Origin: Virgibacillus_O sediminis
GTDB taxonomy: Bacteria; Bacillota; Bacilli; Bacillales; Amphibacillaceae
Length of the DNA: 64,000 nt
Direction: 5' to 3'
Assembly: GCF_042643265.1 (NCBI RefSeq)
Contig: NZ_JBHRRZ010000017.1
Location: forward strand, 124,001-188,000
Positions 25,237 to 36,100 of this stretch are shown here, piece by piece. The first letter of the stretch is position 1. Every line of letters begins with the position of its first letter. A program made the position numbers and the translations under genes. The notes under the pieces are model-generated. The model worked only from the letters and a program-made list of their open reading frames with translations, did not search any database and was not told the origin of the DNA.

Positions 25237-26865
25237 TTACTGTTCTATTGTGACATCTTTAAGCTTCAGAATTTGCGTAGGCGTCTGTTCAAGATTCTTT
25301 ACTTCTTCCCTTACACCAAGCAGGTACTCTGAATGGTGCAGGAAGATCCACGGAGCATCATCAACGATGAACTGCTGTGCTTCCGCGTACAATTCCTCAC
25401 GCTTTGCCTGATCTTCTTCACGGCGTGCTTCTTCTAACAGATTATCCAGTTCCTCGTGGTCTGTAAAGGTACGGTTCCCTGGATCACCCTGCTGGCTGGA
25501 ATGGAACAATGGATAAAGCCCGTAGTCGGCATCCCCTGTTACAGTTGTCCAGCCAAGCACGAACATATCATGCTCTCCATTGGCAGTCTGCTCCAGGTAC
25601 GCACCCCACTCCAGCTGTTCCACTTCCACCTCAACGCCAATCTCGGACAATTGAGCCTGAATGTTTGTTGCGGCATCGATACGTTCACGTTTGTCATTCG
25701 TCCAGATGGTTGTAGAGAATCCATCTTCATAGCCTGCTTCAGCCAACAGCTCCTGCGCCCGTTCTGGGTCATATTCCAACGGTTCGAGGTTTTCGTTATA
25801 ACCAAATACTTCGGGTGCCAGCGGCCCATTGGCAGGTTCACCAACACCATCAAAGATTCCTTCTATAATCTGCTCTTTGTCAATAGCCATTGAGATAGCT
25901 TGACGGACACGTACATCGTCGAACGGTTCCTTCTGCGTGTTGAATCCGATATAGTTCGTGCTTACACTTCCCTGGCGGTTTACACGTACACCATCTTCAT
26001 TCTCCACCTGCGCCACATCGGATGGGCTCAGCGGATTGCTGATATGGACGTCTCCATTCAACAGCTCAGCGATACGTGTCTGGTCTTCCGGCACGACCCG
26101 GAAGGTGACAGAATCAAGCTTTGCTTCTCCATTCCAATAGTCTTCATTCTTTACAAGAACAATTTCACTTCCTGGTTCCCAGCTTTCAAATTTGAAATAG
26201 CCGGTGCCGATCGGATTTTCATTAATGTAGCTTCCCGGCTCTTCCCCCTCTTCCATTGCCGCATAATCTTCCTCAATTACAGCAGGAGAAACCATTCCTC
26301 CGCCCGGGTGTGCCAGGTGGGAAGGTAAAGGAGAAAATGGATATTCTGTAGTGATTCGAACTGTATATTCATCAACTGCTTCTACTTCTGTAACCATTTC
26401 ATACAAAAACGCCCTTGGTGAAGCAACTTCCGGGTCAATCACCCGCTCGATATTCGCTTTCACCGCTTCTGCGTTGAATTCCGTTCCATCATGGAATTGG
26501 ATTCCTTCGACCAGCTTAAACTCCCACACATTATCTTCCACCAGTTCCCACTCTTTAGCTAGGCCCGGCTGCAATTCCATATCCTGGTTCTGGGTAACTA
26601 AGGTTTCATAGATATTGGCCTGGACATCACTTGACGGTGTGTCATTCGAACCAGCAGGATCAAGTGATACTGCGTCGGACAGATTGGCGATTATCAGATC
26701 ATTACCGCCTGCTTCTGTTGTATCTCCTTCAGTGTTCTCTGTATCTTCACCGCCATCGGAGCCTGTATCTCCGCCCTCGTCCGGCTCGCTGGCACATGCA
26801 GCAAGCAGAAGGCTGAGCATCAAAGCAAATGCCAGCAGCAAAAGTGATTTCTTGGTCATCTTCAT
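25237..26865 (-). CDS. Peptide ABC transporter substrate-binding lipoprotein
   Basis: A 542-aa family 5 binding protein with lipobox LLLAACASE and an acidic linker. Family blocks are SLDPAGSNDTPS, NENPIGTGYFKFESW and VRQAISMAIDK. It binds oligopeptides, glutathione or similar and delivers them to the divergent permease/ATPase genes at 27165-31096. A perfect inverted repeat lies 30 bp upstream of its ATG. Confidence 0.9.
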   Translation of the reverse strand: MKMTKKSLLLLAFALMLSLLLAACASEPDEGGDTGSDGGEDTENTEGDTTEAGGNDLIIANLSDAVSLDPAGSNDTPSSDVQANIYETLVTQNQDMELQPGLAKEWELVEDNVWEFKLVEGIQFHDGTEFNAEAVKANIERVIDPEVASPRAFLYEMVTEVEAVDEYTVRITTEYPFSPLPSHLAHPGGGMVSPAVIEEDYAAMEEGEEPGSYINENPIGTGYFKFESWEPGSEIVLVKNEDYWNGEAKLDSVTFRVVPEDQTRIAELLNGDVHISNPLSPSDVAQVENEDGVRVNRQGSVSTNYIGFNTQKEPFDDVRVRQAISMAIDKEQIIEGIFDGVGEPANGPLAPEVFGYNENLEPLEYDPERAQELLAEAGYEDGFSTTIWTNDKRERIDAATNIQAQLSEIGVEVEVEQLEWGAYLEQTANGEHDMFVLGWTTVTGDADYGLYPLFHSSQQGDPGNRTFTDHEELDNLLEEARREEDQAKREELYAEAQQFIVDDAPWIFLHHSEYLLGVREEVKNLEQTPTQILKLKDVTIEQ

Positions 26866-26894
26866 TTTCCAACCCCCTCAATATGTCAATAGGT

Positions 26895-26911
26895 GTACTA
26901 GATACTAGTAC
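26895..26911. promoter_or_regulatory. Operator-like inverted repeat GTACTAG-ATA-CTAGTAC
   Basis: A perfect 7-bp inverted repeat with a 3-bp centre, followed at once by another TACTAGTA palindrome. It lies between the divergent binding-protein and permease genes, close to the ribosome site of the former. A transcription factor site is likely; the regulator gene at 31265 is a candidate. The rest of the gap is AT-rich. Confidence 0.5.
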
Positions 26912-27164
26912 AATACTAGTAATAAATATATAATATAGTTTCACAAAATACAAGATATTTAAAAATCTTATATCAATTCCGAAGAAACCCTACTATTATA
27001 TATACGCTAAATTAACTAATAATTTTCCAAATGAAGAATTTGGGTATTTGGTAGGCATTTTTCTATTTTTCCTATGTTGTAAAATGTCGAATACGTGATA
27101 TAATATTTCAAGCATATATATCTTTAAAATGTGTGAAAATTTTGCCGGAAAGGAAGAAATAACC

Positions 27165-28067
27165 ATGAGTGAACAAATCGAGACCATAGACAATCCCCAA
27201 ACGTCTATGAAGCCGCCGAACCCGCGACTTCAAAACTGGAAGATTGTCTTCAATAAATTAAAGAAGAACAAAGCCTCCATGGTTGGCGGATTTTTGATTT
27301 TGTTATTCATAATTATCGCAATAGTGGGTCCTTATTTCACTCCATATAGCCCAAATACACAGGATGTTGTCAATAAGCTGGCTCCGCCTTCTGCAGAAAA
27401 CTGGTTTGGAACGGACCATTTCGGCCGTGATATATTCTCCAGAATCATCCACGGAATGTCCATTACCCTTTATGTCGGCTTCTTCTCCGTTTTTCTAGGA
27501 GCAACATTGGGAGTACTGATCGGGGTAGTTTCAGGCTATTATGGAGGTCGTACAGACACGATCTTGATGAGAATCATGGATGTGCTTCTCGCATTTCCAG
27601 GTATCCTTCTCGCCCTGGCCATCGTCAGTGTACTTGGCGGAAATCTCTTCAATGTCATCCTCGCAGTAGCCATCTCTTCTGTTCCAGTTTTTGCAAGGAT
27701 CGTAAGGGGCTCGACGCTCTCCGTAAAAAAACTGGAGTACATCGACGCCATGAAAGCATTGGGCGCGAGCGACACACGGATCATCTTCAAGCATATCTTG
27801 CCGAACGTCTCCTCTCCCATTATCGTACAGGCAACCTTAAGCATTGCAACAGCTATTTTATCAGCCAGTGGTCTGTCCTTCTTGGGACTTGGTGCACAGC
27901 CGCCTACCCCTGAATGGGGAGCCATGCTGAGTGACGGCCGGAATTACTTATTCAATGCGCCGCATGTAGCCACCTTCCCCGGTCTGGCGATTGTAGCCGT
28001 CGTACTGGCGTTCAATATTCTTGGAGACGGGTTGAGAGATGCACTTGACCCTAAAACGAAAGACTAG
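27165..28067 (+). CDS. dppC: Peptide ABC transporter permease (DppC/OppC type)
   Basis: A 300-aa inner-membrane subunit with about six helices. The N-terminal OppC_N region (KKNKASMVGGFLILLFIIIA) is followed by the permease domain with the EAA loop (YIDAMKALGASDTRIIFKHILPN). ATG 27165 has GGAAAGGAAG upstream; in-frame sequence to 27129 lacks a site. It is the first gene of the permease-ATPase operon, divergent from the binding protein. Confidence 0.9.
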   Translation: MSEQIETIDNPQTSMKPPNPRLQNWKIVFNKLKKNKASMVGGFLILLFIIIAIVGPYFTPYSPNTQDVVNKLAPPSAENWFGTDHFGRDIFSRIIHGMSITLYVGFFSVFLGATLGVLIGVVSGYYGGRTDTILMRIMDVLLAFPGILLALAIVSVLGGNLFNVILAVAISSVPVFARIVRGSTLSVKKLEYIDAMKALGASDTRIIFKHILPNVSSPIIVQATLSIATAILSASGLSFLGLGAQPPTPEWGAMLSDGRNYLFNAPHVATFPGLAIVAVVLAFNILGDGLRDALDPKTKD

Positions 28068-28086
28068 TAAAGGGGTGCAATGAAAA

Positions 28087-29043
28087 ATGTTTAAGTTCCT
28101 TATAAGAAGAATGATCCAGACAATACCCGTACTTATCGGGGTTTCGATTCTAGTATTCAGCTTAATGCATTTGATACCGGGTGATCCGGCGCAGATCATG
28201 GCCGGCGAAAGTGCACCGGAAGAAACCGTGGAAAACATCAGGGAGAGGCTTGGTCTGAACGATCCTTTGCCCGTCCAGTACTTCAATTATGTATGGAGTG
28301 CAGTACAGGGGGATCTTGGAAACTCCCTTCGTAGCGGCCGGGATGTGACAGAAGAGATTAGTGGCAGATTCTGGGTGACGGTAGAGCTGGCCGTCTACAG
28401 TACCATACTGAGTATCTTTATGGGACTGATCGCCGGTATCGTATCAGCAACGAAACGCTATTCTTTCGCTGACACATTTTTAATGATCATCGCTTTGTTC
28501 GGGCTTTCCATGCCCAACTTCTGGCTCGGACTCATGTTGATCCAATGGTTCTCCATTGGAATTGATTTGCCGTCTTGGGTGCCGTTTATTGACAACACCA
28601 GCTGGTTCCCGGCATCCGGTTGGGGCAGTTTCTCCCAAATCTGGCTTCCTGTCATTACGCTTGGGACTGCCGGGGCTGCCGTCATCGCCCGGATGACCCG
28701 TTCCAGTATGCTGGACGTCATCGGCCAGGACTATATCCGTACAGCGCGGGCAAAAGGTGTGAAAGAACGGGTGGTCACTTACCGGCATGCCCTCAAGAAT
28801 GCTTTGATTCCGGTTGTTACTGTTACCGGCCTGCAGTTCGGAACTCTGCTGGGAGGCACGGTGCTTACCGAAACCGTTTTTGCCATTAACGGAATGGGGC
28901 GACTAATCATTGACTCCATCAATGCCCGGGACTTCCCAGTAGTACAGGGAACCATTTTAGTTGTTGCCCTTTTATTTGTAATTGTAAACCTGTTGGTCGA
29001 CATAGCCTATCAGTTCCTAAACAAACGAATTGACCTTGAGTAA
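28087..29043 (+). CDS. dppB: Peptide ABC transporter permease (DppB/OppB type)
   Basis: A 318-aa permease with a typical DppB start (RRMIQTIPVLIGVSILVFSLMHL) and the EAA loop (DYIRTARAKGVKERVVTYRHAL). It pairs with the DppC-like subunit to form the pore. It starts 19 bp after the previous stop with AAAGGGGTG. Confidence 0.9.
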   Translation: MFKFLIRRMIQTIPVLIGVSILVFSLMHLIPGDPAQIMAGESAPEETVENIRERLGLNDPLPVQYFNYVWSAVQGDLGNSLRSGRDVTEEISGRFWVTVELAVYSTILSIFMGLIAGIVSATKRYSFADTFLMIIALFGLSMPNFWLGLMLIQWFSIGIDLPSWVPFIDNTSWFPASGWGSFSQIWLPVITLGTAGAAVIARMTRSSMLDVIGQDYIRTARAKGVKERVVTYRHALKNALIPVVTVTGLQFGTLLGGTVLTETVFAINGMGRLIIDSINARDFPVVQGTILVVALLFVIVNLLVDIAYQFLNKRIDLE

Positions 29044-29064
29044 AGGTAAGAAAGGTGAATTAAT

Positions 29065-30114
29065 ATGGCAGCAATGAAAGATAATTCTTATGAAAATATA
29101 TTAGAGATAAATAATCTGCAGACTTCCTTTTTCACGGATGAAATGGAAGTGAAAGCAGTTGACGGTGTTACCTATTCCCTTCCTAAAGGGAAAACCTTGG
29201 GCGTCGTTGGAGAATCCGGCTCAGGCAAAAGCATCACCGCTCTGTCCATCCTTCAGTTAATAGAAGATCCAGGAAAAATAGTTGGTGGGGAAATTCTCTT
29301 TAAGGGAGAGAACCTGGTAGAAAAAAAGGAATCCGAAATGAGGAAAATCCGTGGGAATGAAATATCCATGATCTTCCAGGAACCGATGACATCCCTTAAC
29401 CCTACCTATACGGTAGGCCAGCAGATTGGCGAAGCCTATAAAATCCATGAAAGACTTGGCAAAAAAGAGGCTAGAAAGCGTTCCATTGAAATGCTGAAGC
29501 TTGTCGGCATTCCTTCTCCTGAGAAGAGGATCGACCAGTATCCACATGAGCTGTCCGGCGGAATGAGACAACGGGTCATGATCGCCATGGCACTTGCCTG
29601 CAACCCGGAACTGCTTATTGCTGATGAACCGACGACAGCCTTGGATGTGACCATTCAAGCGCAGATCCTGGACTTGATGAAGGACCTCCAAGAGCGTTTG
29701 GGGATGGGGGTTGTACTGATCACCCATGATATGGGCGTCGTGGCGGAAGTTTGTGATTATGTAGCCGTCATGTATGGGGGGCAAATCGTTGAATATGCCG
29801 ATGTGAAAACATTATTCAACTCTCCTAAACATCCTTACACAGTCGGACTATTGAATTCCATTCCGCCAGCTGACCAAGATATAGATGGAGACCTCCCTAT
29901 CATTAGAGGAACTGTCCCGAGCCCGGCCGAAATGCCTGTCGGTTGCCGCTTTGCACCGCGCTGTCCATTCGCTACAGAGCTGTGCAGGGATAATCTCCCT
30001 CTTCTCGAGACCGATGAAAAAGGCAATCAAATTCGCTGTTGGATCTATACCGATGAATGGGACGGCGACCCGGAGGTGAACGTAAATGGCCAAAGAGCTG
30101 CTAAGAGTAAATAA
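29065..30114 (+). CDS. dppD: Peptide ABC transporter ATP-binding protein (DppD/OppD type)
   Basis: A 349-aa ATPase with Walker A GESGSGKSI, Q-loop IFQEPMTSLNP, signature LSGGMRQR and Walker B LLIADEPTTALD. The C-terminal peptide-transporter extension has the Cys-rich CRFAPRCPFATELC. It powers uptake together with the next gene, which starts inside its last codons (29-bp overlap). Confidence 0.92.
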   Translation: MAAMKDNSYENILEINNLQTSFFTDEMEVKAVDGVTYSLPKGKTLGVVGESGSGKSITALSILQLIEDPGKIVGGEILFKGENLVEKKESEMRKIRGNEISMIFQEPMTSLNPTYTVGQQIGEAYKIHERLGKKEARKRSIEMLKLVGIPSPEKRIDQYPHELSGGMRQRVMIAMALACNPELLIADEPTTALDVTIQAQILDLMKDLQERLGMGVVLITHDMGVVAEVCDYVAVMYGGQIVEYADVKTLFNSPKHPYTVGLLNSIPPADQDIDGDLPIIRGTVPSPAEMPVGCRFAPRCPFATELCRDNLPLLETDEKGNQIRCWIYTDEWDGDPEVNVNGQRAAKSK

Positions 30115-31096
30115 CCTAGAACAGCATTTTCCGATTAAAGGCGGGTTGCTGGGAAGGACAGTCAACCATGTAAAAGCAGTAGATGGAGTAACATTTGATA
30201 TATACGAAGGAGAGACCCTCAGCATCGTTGGAGAATCCGGCTGCGGCAAATCAACAACTGGAAGGGCCATCCTGCGCCTGGATGAGCCTACAGGCGGTGA
30301 AATTGAATTTGATGGGGAAGACCTTCTTTCTTTTAACAAGAAAAAAATGAATAAAACTCGCAAGCATTTGCAGGTGATCTTCCAGGATCCCTATGCGTCG
30401 ATCAACCCGAGGCAGACCGTCCGTCAGGTATTGAACGAAGCAATGGAGATACAGAACGTTGTACCGAAGAAGGAACGGAATGACAGGATTATCGAACTGA
30501 TGGAAACTGTCGGACTTGGACCACACCAGGCAGACCGGCTACCGCATGAATTCAGCGGCGGACAGCGTCAAAGGATTGGAATTGCGCGTGCATTGGCAGT
30601 CAACCCTAAACTGATCATTGCAGATGAAGCTGTTTCTGCTTTGGACGTCTCCATCCAAGCACAGGTCATCAACCTGCTGAAGAAGCTGCAGCGGGAGTAT
30701 AAGCTGACCTACCTGTTCATTTCTCATGACCTTGGAGTGGTCCGGCATATTTCTGACAGGGTGATTGTCATGTACTTAGGTAAGATTGTAGAGATTGCCG
30801 ACAAAAAATCGTTGTTCACCAATCCACAACACCCGTACACCAAAGCACTGCTGTCAGCAATCCCGACTACAAATATGGAAAAGAAAAAGGAAAGGATCAT
30901 CCTGACGGGTGATGTACCTTCACCAATCGATCCGCCACAAGGATGCCGATTCCATACCCGCTGCCCATTCGCAACGGACTTGTGCAAAACAGAGACACCT
31001 GAACTCCGCACCGCCGATTATATGCAGGGCGGTCATCAGGCCGCATGCCACTATATGGAAGAAATACAATCAGGTGAACATCAACCAACTAAATAA
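30086..31096 (+). CDS. dppF: Peptide ABC transporter ATP-binding protein (DppF/OppF type)
   Basis: A 336-aa ATPase with Walker A GESGCGKST, Q-loop IFQDPYASINPR, signature FSGGQRQRIGIARAL and Walker B LIIADEAVSALD. The C-terminal CRFHTRCPFATDLC cluster is present. Ribosome site CGGAGGTGA lies within the upstream gene. Last gene of the operon; a terminator follows. Confidence 0.92.
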   Translation: MAKELLRVNNLEQHFPIKGGLLGRTVNHVKAVDGVTFDIYEGETLSIVGESGCGKSTTGRAILRLDEPTGGEIEFDGEDLLSFNKKKMNKTRKHLQVIFQDPYASINPRQTVRQVLNEAMEIQNVVPKKERNDRIIELMETVGLGPHQADRLPHEFSGGQRQRIGIARALAVNPKLIIADEAVSALDVSIQAQVINLLKKLQREYKLTYLFISHDLGVVRHISDRVIVMYLGKIVEIADKKSLFTNPQHPYTKALLSAIPTTNMEKKKERIILTGDVPSPIDPPQGCRFHTRCPFATDLCKTETPELRTADYMQGGHQAACHYMEEIQSGEHQPTK

Positions 31097-31108
31097 AATT
31101 CTAATTTA

Positions 31109-31146
31109 GCGACCCTAAGAAAATTCTCTTTCGGTCGCCTTTTTTC
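31109..31146 (+). terminator. Terminator of the peptide transporter operon
   Basis: GCGACC / GGTCGC stem with an AAGA/TCTT inner pairing, followed by CTTTTTTT. Confidence 0.75.
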
Positions 31147-31264
31147 TGCTTTGTCATTACTTTATTCTGCTTTATACGACAACCATCTTGACAAGCTTTT
31201 AAAAATTCTATATCATAAAGTAAATTGACAAAAATATTAAAAAATTCGAAGAGGAGCTGGTACT

Positions 31265-32557
31265 GTGAGAGTAAAAATAGCTGTTTTTGGCACAGAACAA
31301 CTGCTCGACCGCATCCGTACCTATACAAGCGACCAAAATGACATAGAAATGGCCTACTTTCCTTATATCAAAGCAGAAGAAACTCCGGCCTTAATTGAAA
31401 AGGCTTTCATGTGTGATGTATACCTTTTTACTGAATCGCTCTCCTACCTGTATGCATCCGATAAGATAAAATCGAAGCGTCTTCCAGCAGTTCAGGTGGC
31501 ATTTGATGAATATATGATTCTTTCCTCTTTCTACCGGGCTAAGAACCACCACAACTTACAACTCACCCGTATTTCCATCGATATTCTGGAGCAGTCTTGC
31601 GTAGACGGTGTTCTCCGGGAATTGGAGATTGACCCACAGGAAATCTATACATACAGTTATGCAGCACAAGGGGCATCGGACTTGGAGAAGATTGTTGCTC
31701 ACCATGAAGAGCTTTGGACAGAGAATAAAATAGATTACGTGATCACTTCCATTGAGCAGGTAGAAGAACAGCTGATAGCAAGGAATATTCCAGTCATCCG
31801 GATGTCTGTCCCCAAATTGAATATTACCCGCTCCATCGAAAAAGCCAAATCGATAGCAAACCTGAATCAAAGCAAGAGCTCCCAAATTGTAGCTGGTTAT
31901 GTACGGCTTAAAGACTATCCGGCCTTGAAGAAAATGAAAGGAGAAAGAGAAGCCGCAGCCATCAAGGAAGATCTGCATCGTATTTTGGATAATTTTGGAA
32001 AGAAAACCTATGCCACTGTGCTGGCCTGTAATGATGATGAGTTTGCCCTGCTAGGAACAAGGGGGATGCTCGACCATATTACCAACCACTATCGCGACTT
32101 TCCGTTGATTCGGGATGTGGAACGGAACCTCACCATCCCAGTCCATATCGGGTTTGGGTTGGGGCTAACGGCTAAACAGGCGGAAAACCACGCAAAGCTC
32201 GCTCTGGAAAAATGTGAAAAAACCGAGGGAAGCAGCTGTTACATTGTAAATGACCGACAGGACACCATCGGGCCGCTAGGAGTGAAAAAGCAATTCAATA
32301 CCTCCAAGCTTTACCAGCAGCTCATTCATAAAGCCAGATTGAACAATGAACTGTCATATAATTTCATCGACTTCATCAAGGTGAGAAATAATGAACCATT
32401 TTCTTCCAACGACATTGCCACTTATTACAGTGTGACCAAGCGAAGTGCAGAAAGAACCATCAATAAACTGCTGACAGGCGATGTAATCAAAGTAGTCGGG
32501 GAAGAGAAACCATACGTGAAAGGAAGGCCTAGGAAGCTTTTTTCCTTAAATCAATAA
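31265..32557 (+). CDS. Putative regulator: sensor domain, degenerate GGDEF, winged helix
   Basis: A 430-aa soluble protein I cannot assign to a named family. Residues 1-190 look like an alpha/beta sensor in the style of PrpR N-domains (KIAVFGTEQLLDRI). Residues 205-335 resemble a GGDEF domain: CNDDEFALLG (256-264) stands where GGDEF would be, followed by IPVHIGFGLGLTAKQAENHAKLALEKCEK, the usual SiGia and AD-x-AlY region. Residues 365-430 form a winged helix (SNDIATYYSVTKRSAERTINKLL) with a basic tail. GTG start with GAGGAG. It probably senses a small molecule and controls the adjacent peptide transporter; both points are inference. Confidence 0.6.
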   Translation: MRVKIAVFGTEQLLDRIRTYTSDQNDIEMAYFPYIKAEETPALIEKAFMCDVYLFTESLSYLYASDKIKSKRLPAVQVAFDEYMILSSFYRAKNHHNLQLTRISIDILEQSCVDGVLRELEIDPQEIYTYSYAAQGASDLEKIVAHHEELWTENKIDYVITSIEQVEEQLIARNIPVIRMSVPKLNITRSIEKAKSIANLNQSKSSQIVAGYVRLKDYPALKKMKGEREAAAIKEDLHRILDNFGKKTYATVLACNDDEFALLGTRGMLDHITNHYRDFPLIRDVERNLTIPVHIGFGLGLTAKQAENHAKLALEKCEKTEGSSCYIVNDRQDTIGPLGVKKQFNTSKLYQQLIHKARLNNELSYNFIDFIKVRNNEPFSSNDIATYYSVTKRSAERTINKLLTGDVIKVVGEEKPYVKGRPRKLFSLNQ

Positions 32558-32589
32558 GAGTGCAGAACAACCCAGCAAGTCCTCTACTC

Positions 32590-32620
32590 AAAAGCCGGCT
32601 TACGTAAGCCCGGCTTTTAT
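32590..32620 (+). terminator. Terminator of the regulator gene
   Basis: AAAAGCCGGCTTACG / TAAGCCCGGCTTTT stem followed by ATTATTTT. Confidence 0.8.
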
Positions 32621-32712
32621 TATTTTGGGCGACTTGGCCCCAATCCTTGGCATTAGGAACTAAACATTCCTGATTACGAACGAGCAGGGCTTGAAATACG
32701 CTCGGAGAGTCA

Positions 32713-33030
32713 TCATTTTTCCAGATCGTAGCCATTATGCTGTTTCAATATCTCGGTGGCCTGTTCATACTCCTGTTCACCGACCTCACCTTCCAACACA
32801 TGGGTAATACTGGTTTGATCGTCACCTTGCAGCATCTCCGCTTCTGCACGACCCATAAAACCGACCGTTCCTGCTCCAGCACCGGGGTTATTCAATGGTA
32901 TAAGTCTTGCTTGTTTCTGATCATTGGGGATGGAATCGACCATGACATGCTCCGTTTTCAAGCGTTGAAGGGCTGTCCGTGCAGCCTCTGCGTCATTTTC
33001 TGATTTAAAGTACGCTTGGATTGGTTTCAT
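32713..33030 (-). CDS. Small acidic protein, possibly a stress protein
   Basis: A 105-aa soluble protein. Residues 1-40 (MKPIQAYFKSENDAEAARTALQ) have a ferredoxin-like beta-alpha pattern like that of YflT/GsiB-type stress proteins. The centre is Gly-rich (NNPGAGAGTVGF) and the C-terminal half acidic. The family is not certain. ATG with AAAGGATG upstream; monocistronic. Confidence 0.6.
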   Translation of the reverse strand: MKPIQAYFKSENDAEAARTALQRLKTEHVMVDSIPNDQKQARLIPLNNPGAGAGTVGFMGRAEAEMLQGDDQTSITHVLEGEVGEQEYEQATEILKQHNGYDLEK

Positions 33031-33114
33031 GAAGAAATCATCCTTTCTCCTTTTTAACTATGTTCCCCTCATTTGCAGGTAAAAAACAAAAGAAGACACC
33101 TGTACGGCGCCTTC

Positions 33115-36100
33115 TTAGATGCTGAGCAGCTCTCTGACATCTTCTTCACTCAGGCTGGAGAGCATTGTTTCTCCCGGCTGTATCACCTGATCAATCAGTT
33201 CGCGTTTCCGCTGCTGCAATTCATATATTTTTTCTTCAATCGTCCCCTCCGTGACCATGCGAATCACTTGAACGACATTCTTCTGTCCGAATCGATGTGC
33301 CCTTCCAGTCGCCTGGTCCTCTACTGCAGGGTTCCACCATAGGTCAAAGAGGATGACTGTATCGGCGCCGGTCAAGTTCAGACCGGTGCCGCCGGCTTTC
33401 AAGGAGATGAGGAATACTTCATTCTCCCCACCATTAAACCGTTCGCTCATTTCCATTCTTTCTTTAGAAGAGGTTCCCCCATGGAGGTAGAAATAGCCGA
33501 TCCCTTCCTCCTCCAGTTTATGCCGGATAATGTCATGCATACTGGTGAACTGGGAAAAAATCAGCATCCGCTTGCCATTCCCTACAGCATTTCGCACAGT
33601 ATCCATCAACTGGTCCAGCTTGCCGGACTTCCCTTCATAATTTTCCAGGAACAAGGAAGGGTGGCAACATATCTGTCGCAGCCTGGTAAGACCAGCCAAT
33701 ATCTTCATCCGGTTCTGCTGGAAGCCGTTATCCTTCATAGACTGGGCGGCCTCCTGCTGCAAACGTCGGTGATAGCCTATATAGAGATCCTTCTGCTCCT
33801 TTGTCAGCTCTGAGACGCTGACAGACTCAATTTTTTCCGGCAGCTCCTTCAGTACATCTTCCTTCAGACGCCGGAGAATGAACGGTCTGGTCATCACGGA
33901 TATCTTCTCATTCGACAATTGTTTAAATTCCCGCTGGCTCGGCATCAGGCCGGGAAGGACTACCTGGAAAATGGCCCATAGCTCATCAATTGAATTTTCA
34001 ATCGGTGTCCCGCTAAGGGCAAATTTCCTTGCTGCCTTGATCTCCCGGATAGCCTTCGATGTTTTAGTGGCATAGTTCTTAATAAATTGTGCTTCATCCA
34101 ATATTAAATTGCGAAAAGGAATCTCCCTATACCACTCGATATCCTGCCTTAAAGTAGCATAGGAAGTGATCCACACATCTTTTTTCGGCCCCTCCGAGAT
34201 ATATTTTCTGCGTTCAGAAGGGGTGCCCGTCAATACAGCCACCTGCATATCCGGGACAAATTTATCAAACTCATTCTTCCAGTTATACACCACAGAGGAG
34301 GGTGCTACAATCAGATGCGGCCTGTCGCTTGGATCGGAAGCGATATAGGTTATGGATTGAAGGGTTTTCCCGAGTCCCATATCATCTGCCAGAATACCGC
34401 CGAGATGATATTCAGCAAGTGACTTGAACCACTGATATCCTGTCTGCTGATAGCTCCTGAGGCTTGCCTGGATATTTTCAGGGAGCGGGTATTCCTGTTC
34501 CTCCGGGTTCCGAAGCTGGTGCAGCAACTTCCGGAATGCCGGACCATAATCTTTCTTTGTCCCGATCAGCTCATCTACCTGGGCGCCCCGGTAGACGGGC
34601 ATCTGTACATTCCCCTCGTGTACATCGTCCTTATCCAGGTTCATTTCATCAAAGAACTGCTTCATCGCAGTGAATTCTTCCCCTTCCAAGGAAAGCAGCG
34701 CCCCATTTCCAAGCCGGTAATACCGTTTTTTCTCAATCATCGCCTCAATGATCTTATCGACTTCCGAATCATCTACTCCGTCGATTTCAAAACCGATATC
34801 CAGTAAATTAGTAGCAGACTCCAGCTGGACACTTGTACTTGGAACAGGATCATTCTCCACCATCATATTCCGGATTTCAGAAGTCAGATAAAGCTCCACA
34901 TACTCATCCAATAATGGCATCACATGATAAAGAAAGTCGTACATTTCTTCCTCGTCCAAGTCTATATATAATTCCTTTCCATTGTAATGGAAGTTGGCAT
35001 GTTCAATGAGCCGCATGATCTGCTGTTCCTTCTCTACCTCACGAATGATGATTTGATCATTGGTTTCCCGACCGTTGAAAGGATCAATCACTTGGCTGCC
35101 ATAGTGGTACTCCAAGCTGCCAGTAATCGACTCGCCCTTTACCTCAAGGTAGAGCTTGGCACGGAGCGGCACCTGAATAATCTCTTTGGCCACCTCGTCT
35201 TCGATTTCTACTTCCCCCAATTTTTTCAAGGATGGCAACACTTCGGAAAGGAAGGTGTCTGCCTTGGATGGCGAAATCGGAAATTGCAGATTCTGCATGC
35301 CAAATTGACTGACCTGTTCCAGAATCGGAATCTGTTCTTTCTTCGGAAAATAGAAAGTACCTTGATAAAACAATAGTTCATACGGTGGAAAATAGGTGAT
35401 CTCTTCGGTCTCCGCCATCTTAAGCAGCAGGTCCTTCCGTTCGTTCCTTGTGACAGCGAACTGAAACGGCAGCTCTTCCTCCTCTATGGACGGACGATGG
35501 TAGGTCTTTCCCGGCGTTTCCACTGTCAAATCTCGTTCAGTAAGCTTTTTCAGCAATTCCTTGGCTGCAAGCGGCGGAAGAATGATGGACCTCTTCTCTT
35601 TATTTCCTTCATGATTGTAAAAAGTGAAATTCTGAAACACCTGCTCATTCTTCTTGATGGAATGAAGAAGTTCAAATATTTCCAAATCCGCCTGCAGAAA
35701 GTAATGCTTTTCCGGACTATAGGTAAATGTTTTGGTAAAGTAGTGTTCCTCATGTCCGAGAACAGCCTCCAGGAATTCATAGGAATCCTTGACGACGAAT
35801 GCCCGTTTCACACCGGCCTTCATCTCGATGAGCAGGCTGCGGTCATAGGACCATCTGCATATATATTCCACCCGCATCGGAGTTTTTCTCGGCAGGATGT
35901 CATCTGCCGTTCCCGCGTGGTCTATCGAGGCGACCGCCTGGATGAAACGGTCTGCTTGATAATAATTATAGCTCTCGGTGATCGGAGTGTTCCTCGGCCT
36001 GCTCCCGTCTTTTTCCGCCTCTTTGTGGACAACACTGATTAAGACTGCGGCGACATGCTTGCAGGACCCGAATGTATCGAACGCCGGACAATCACAGTAG

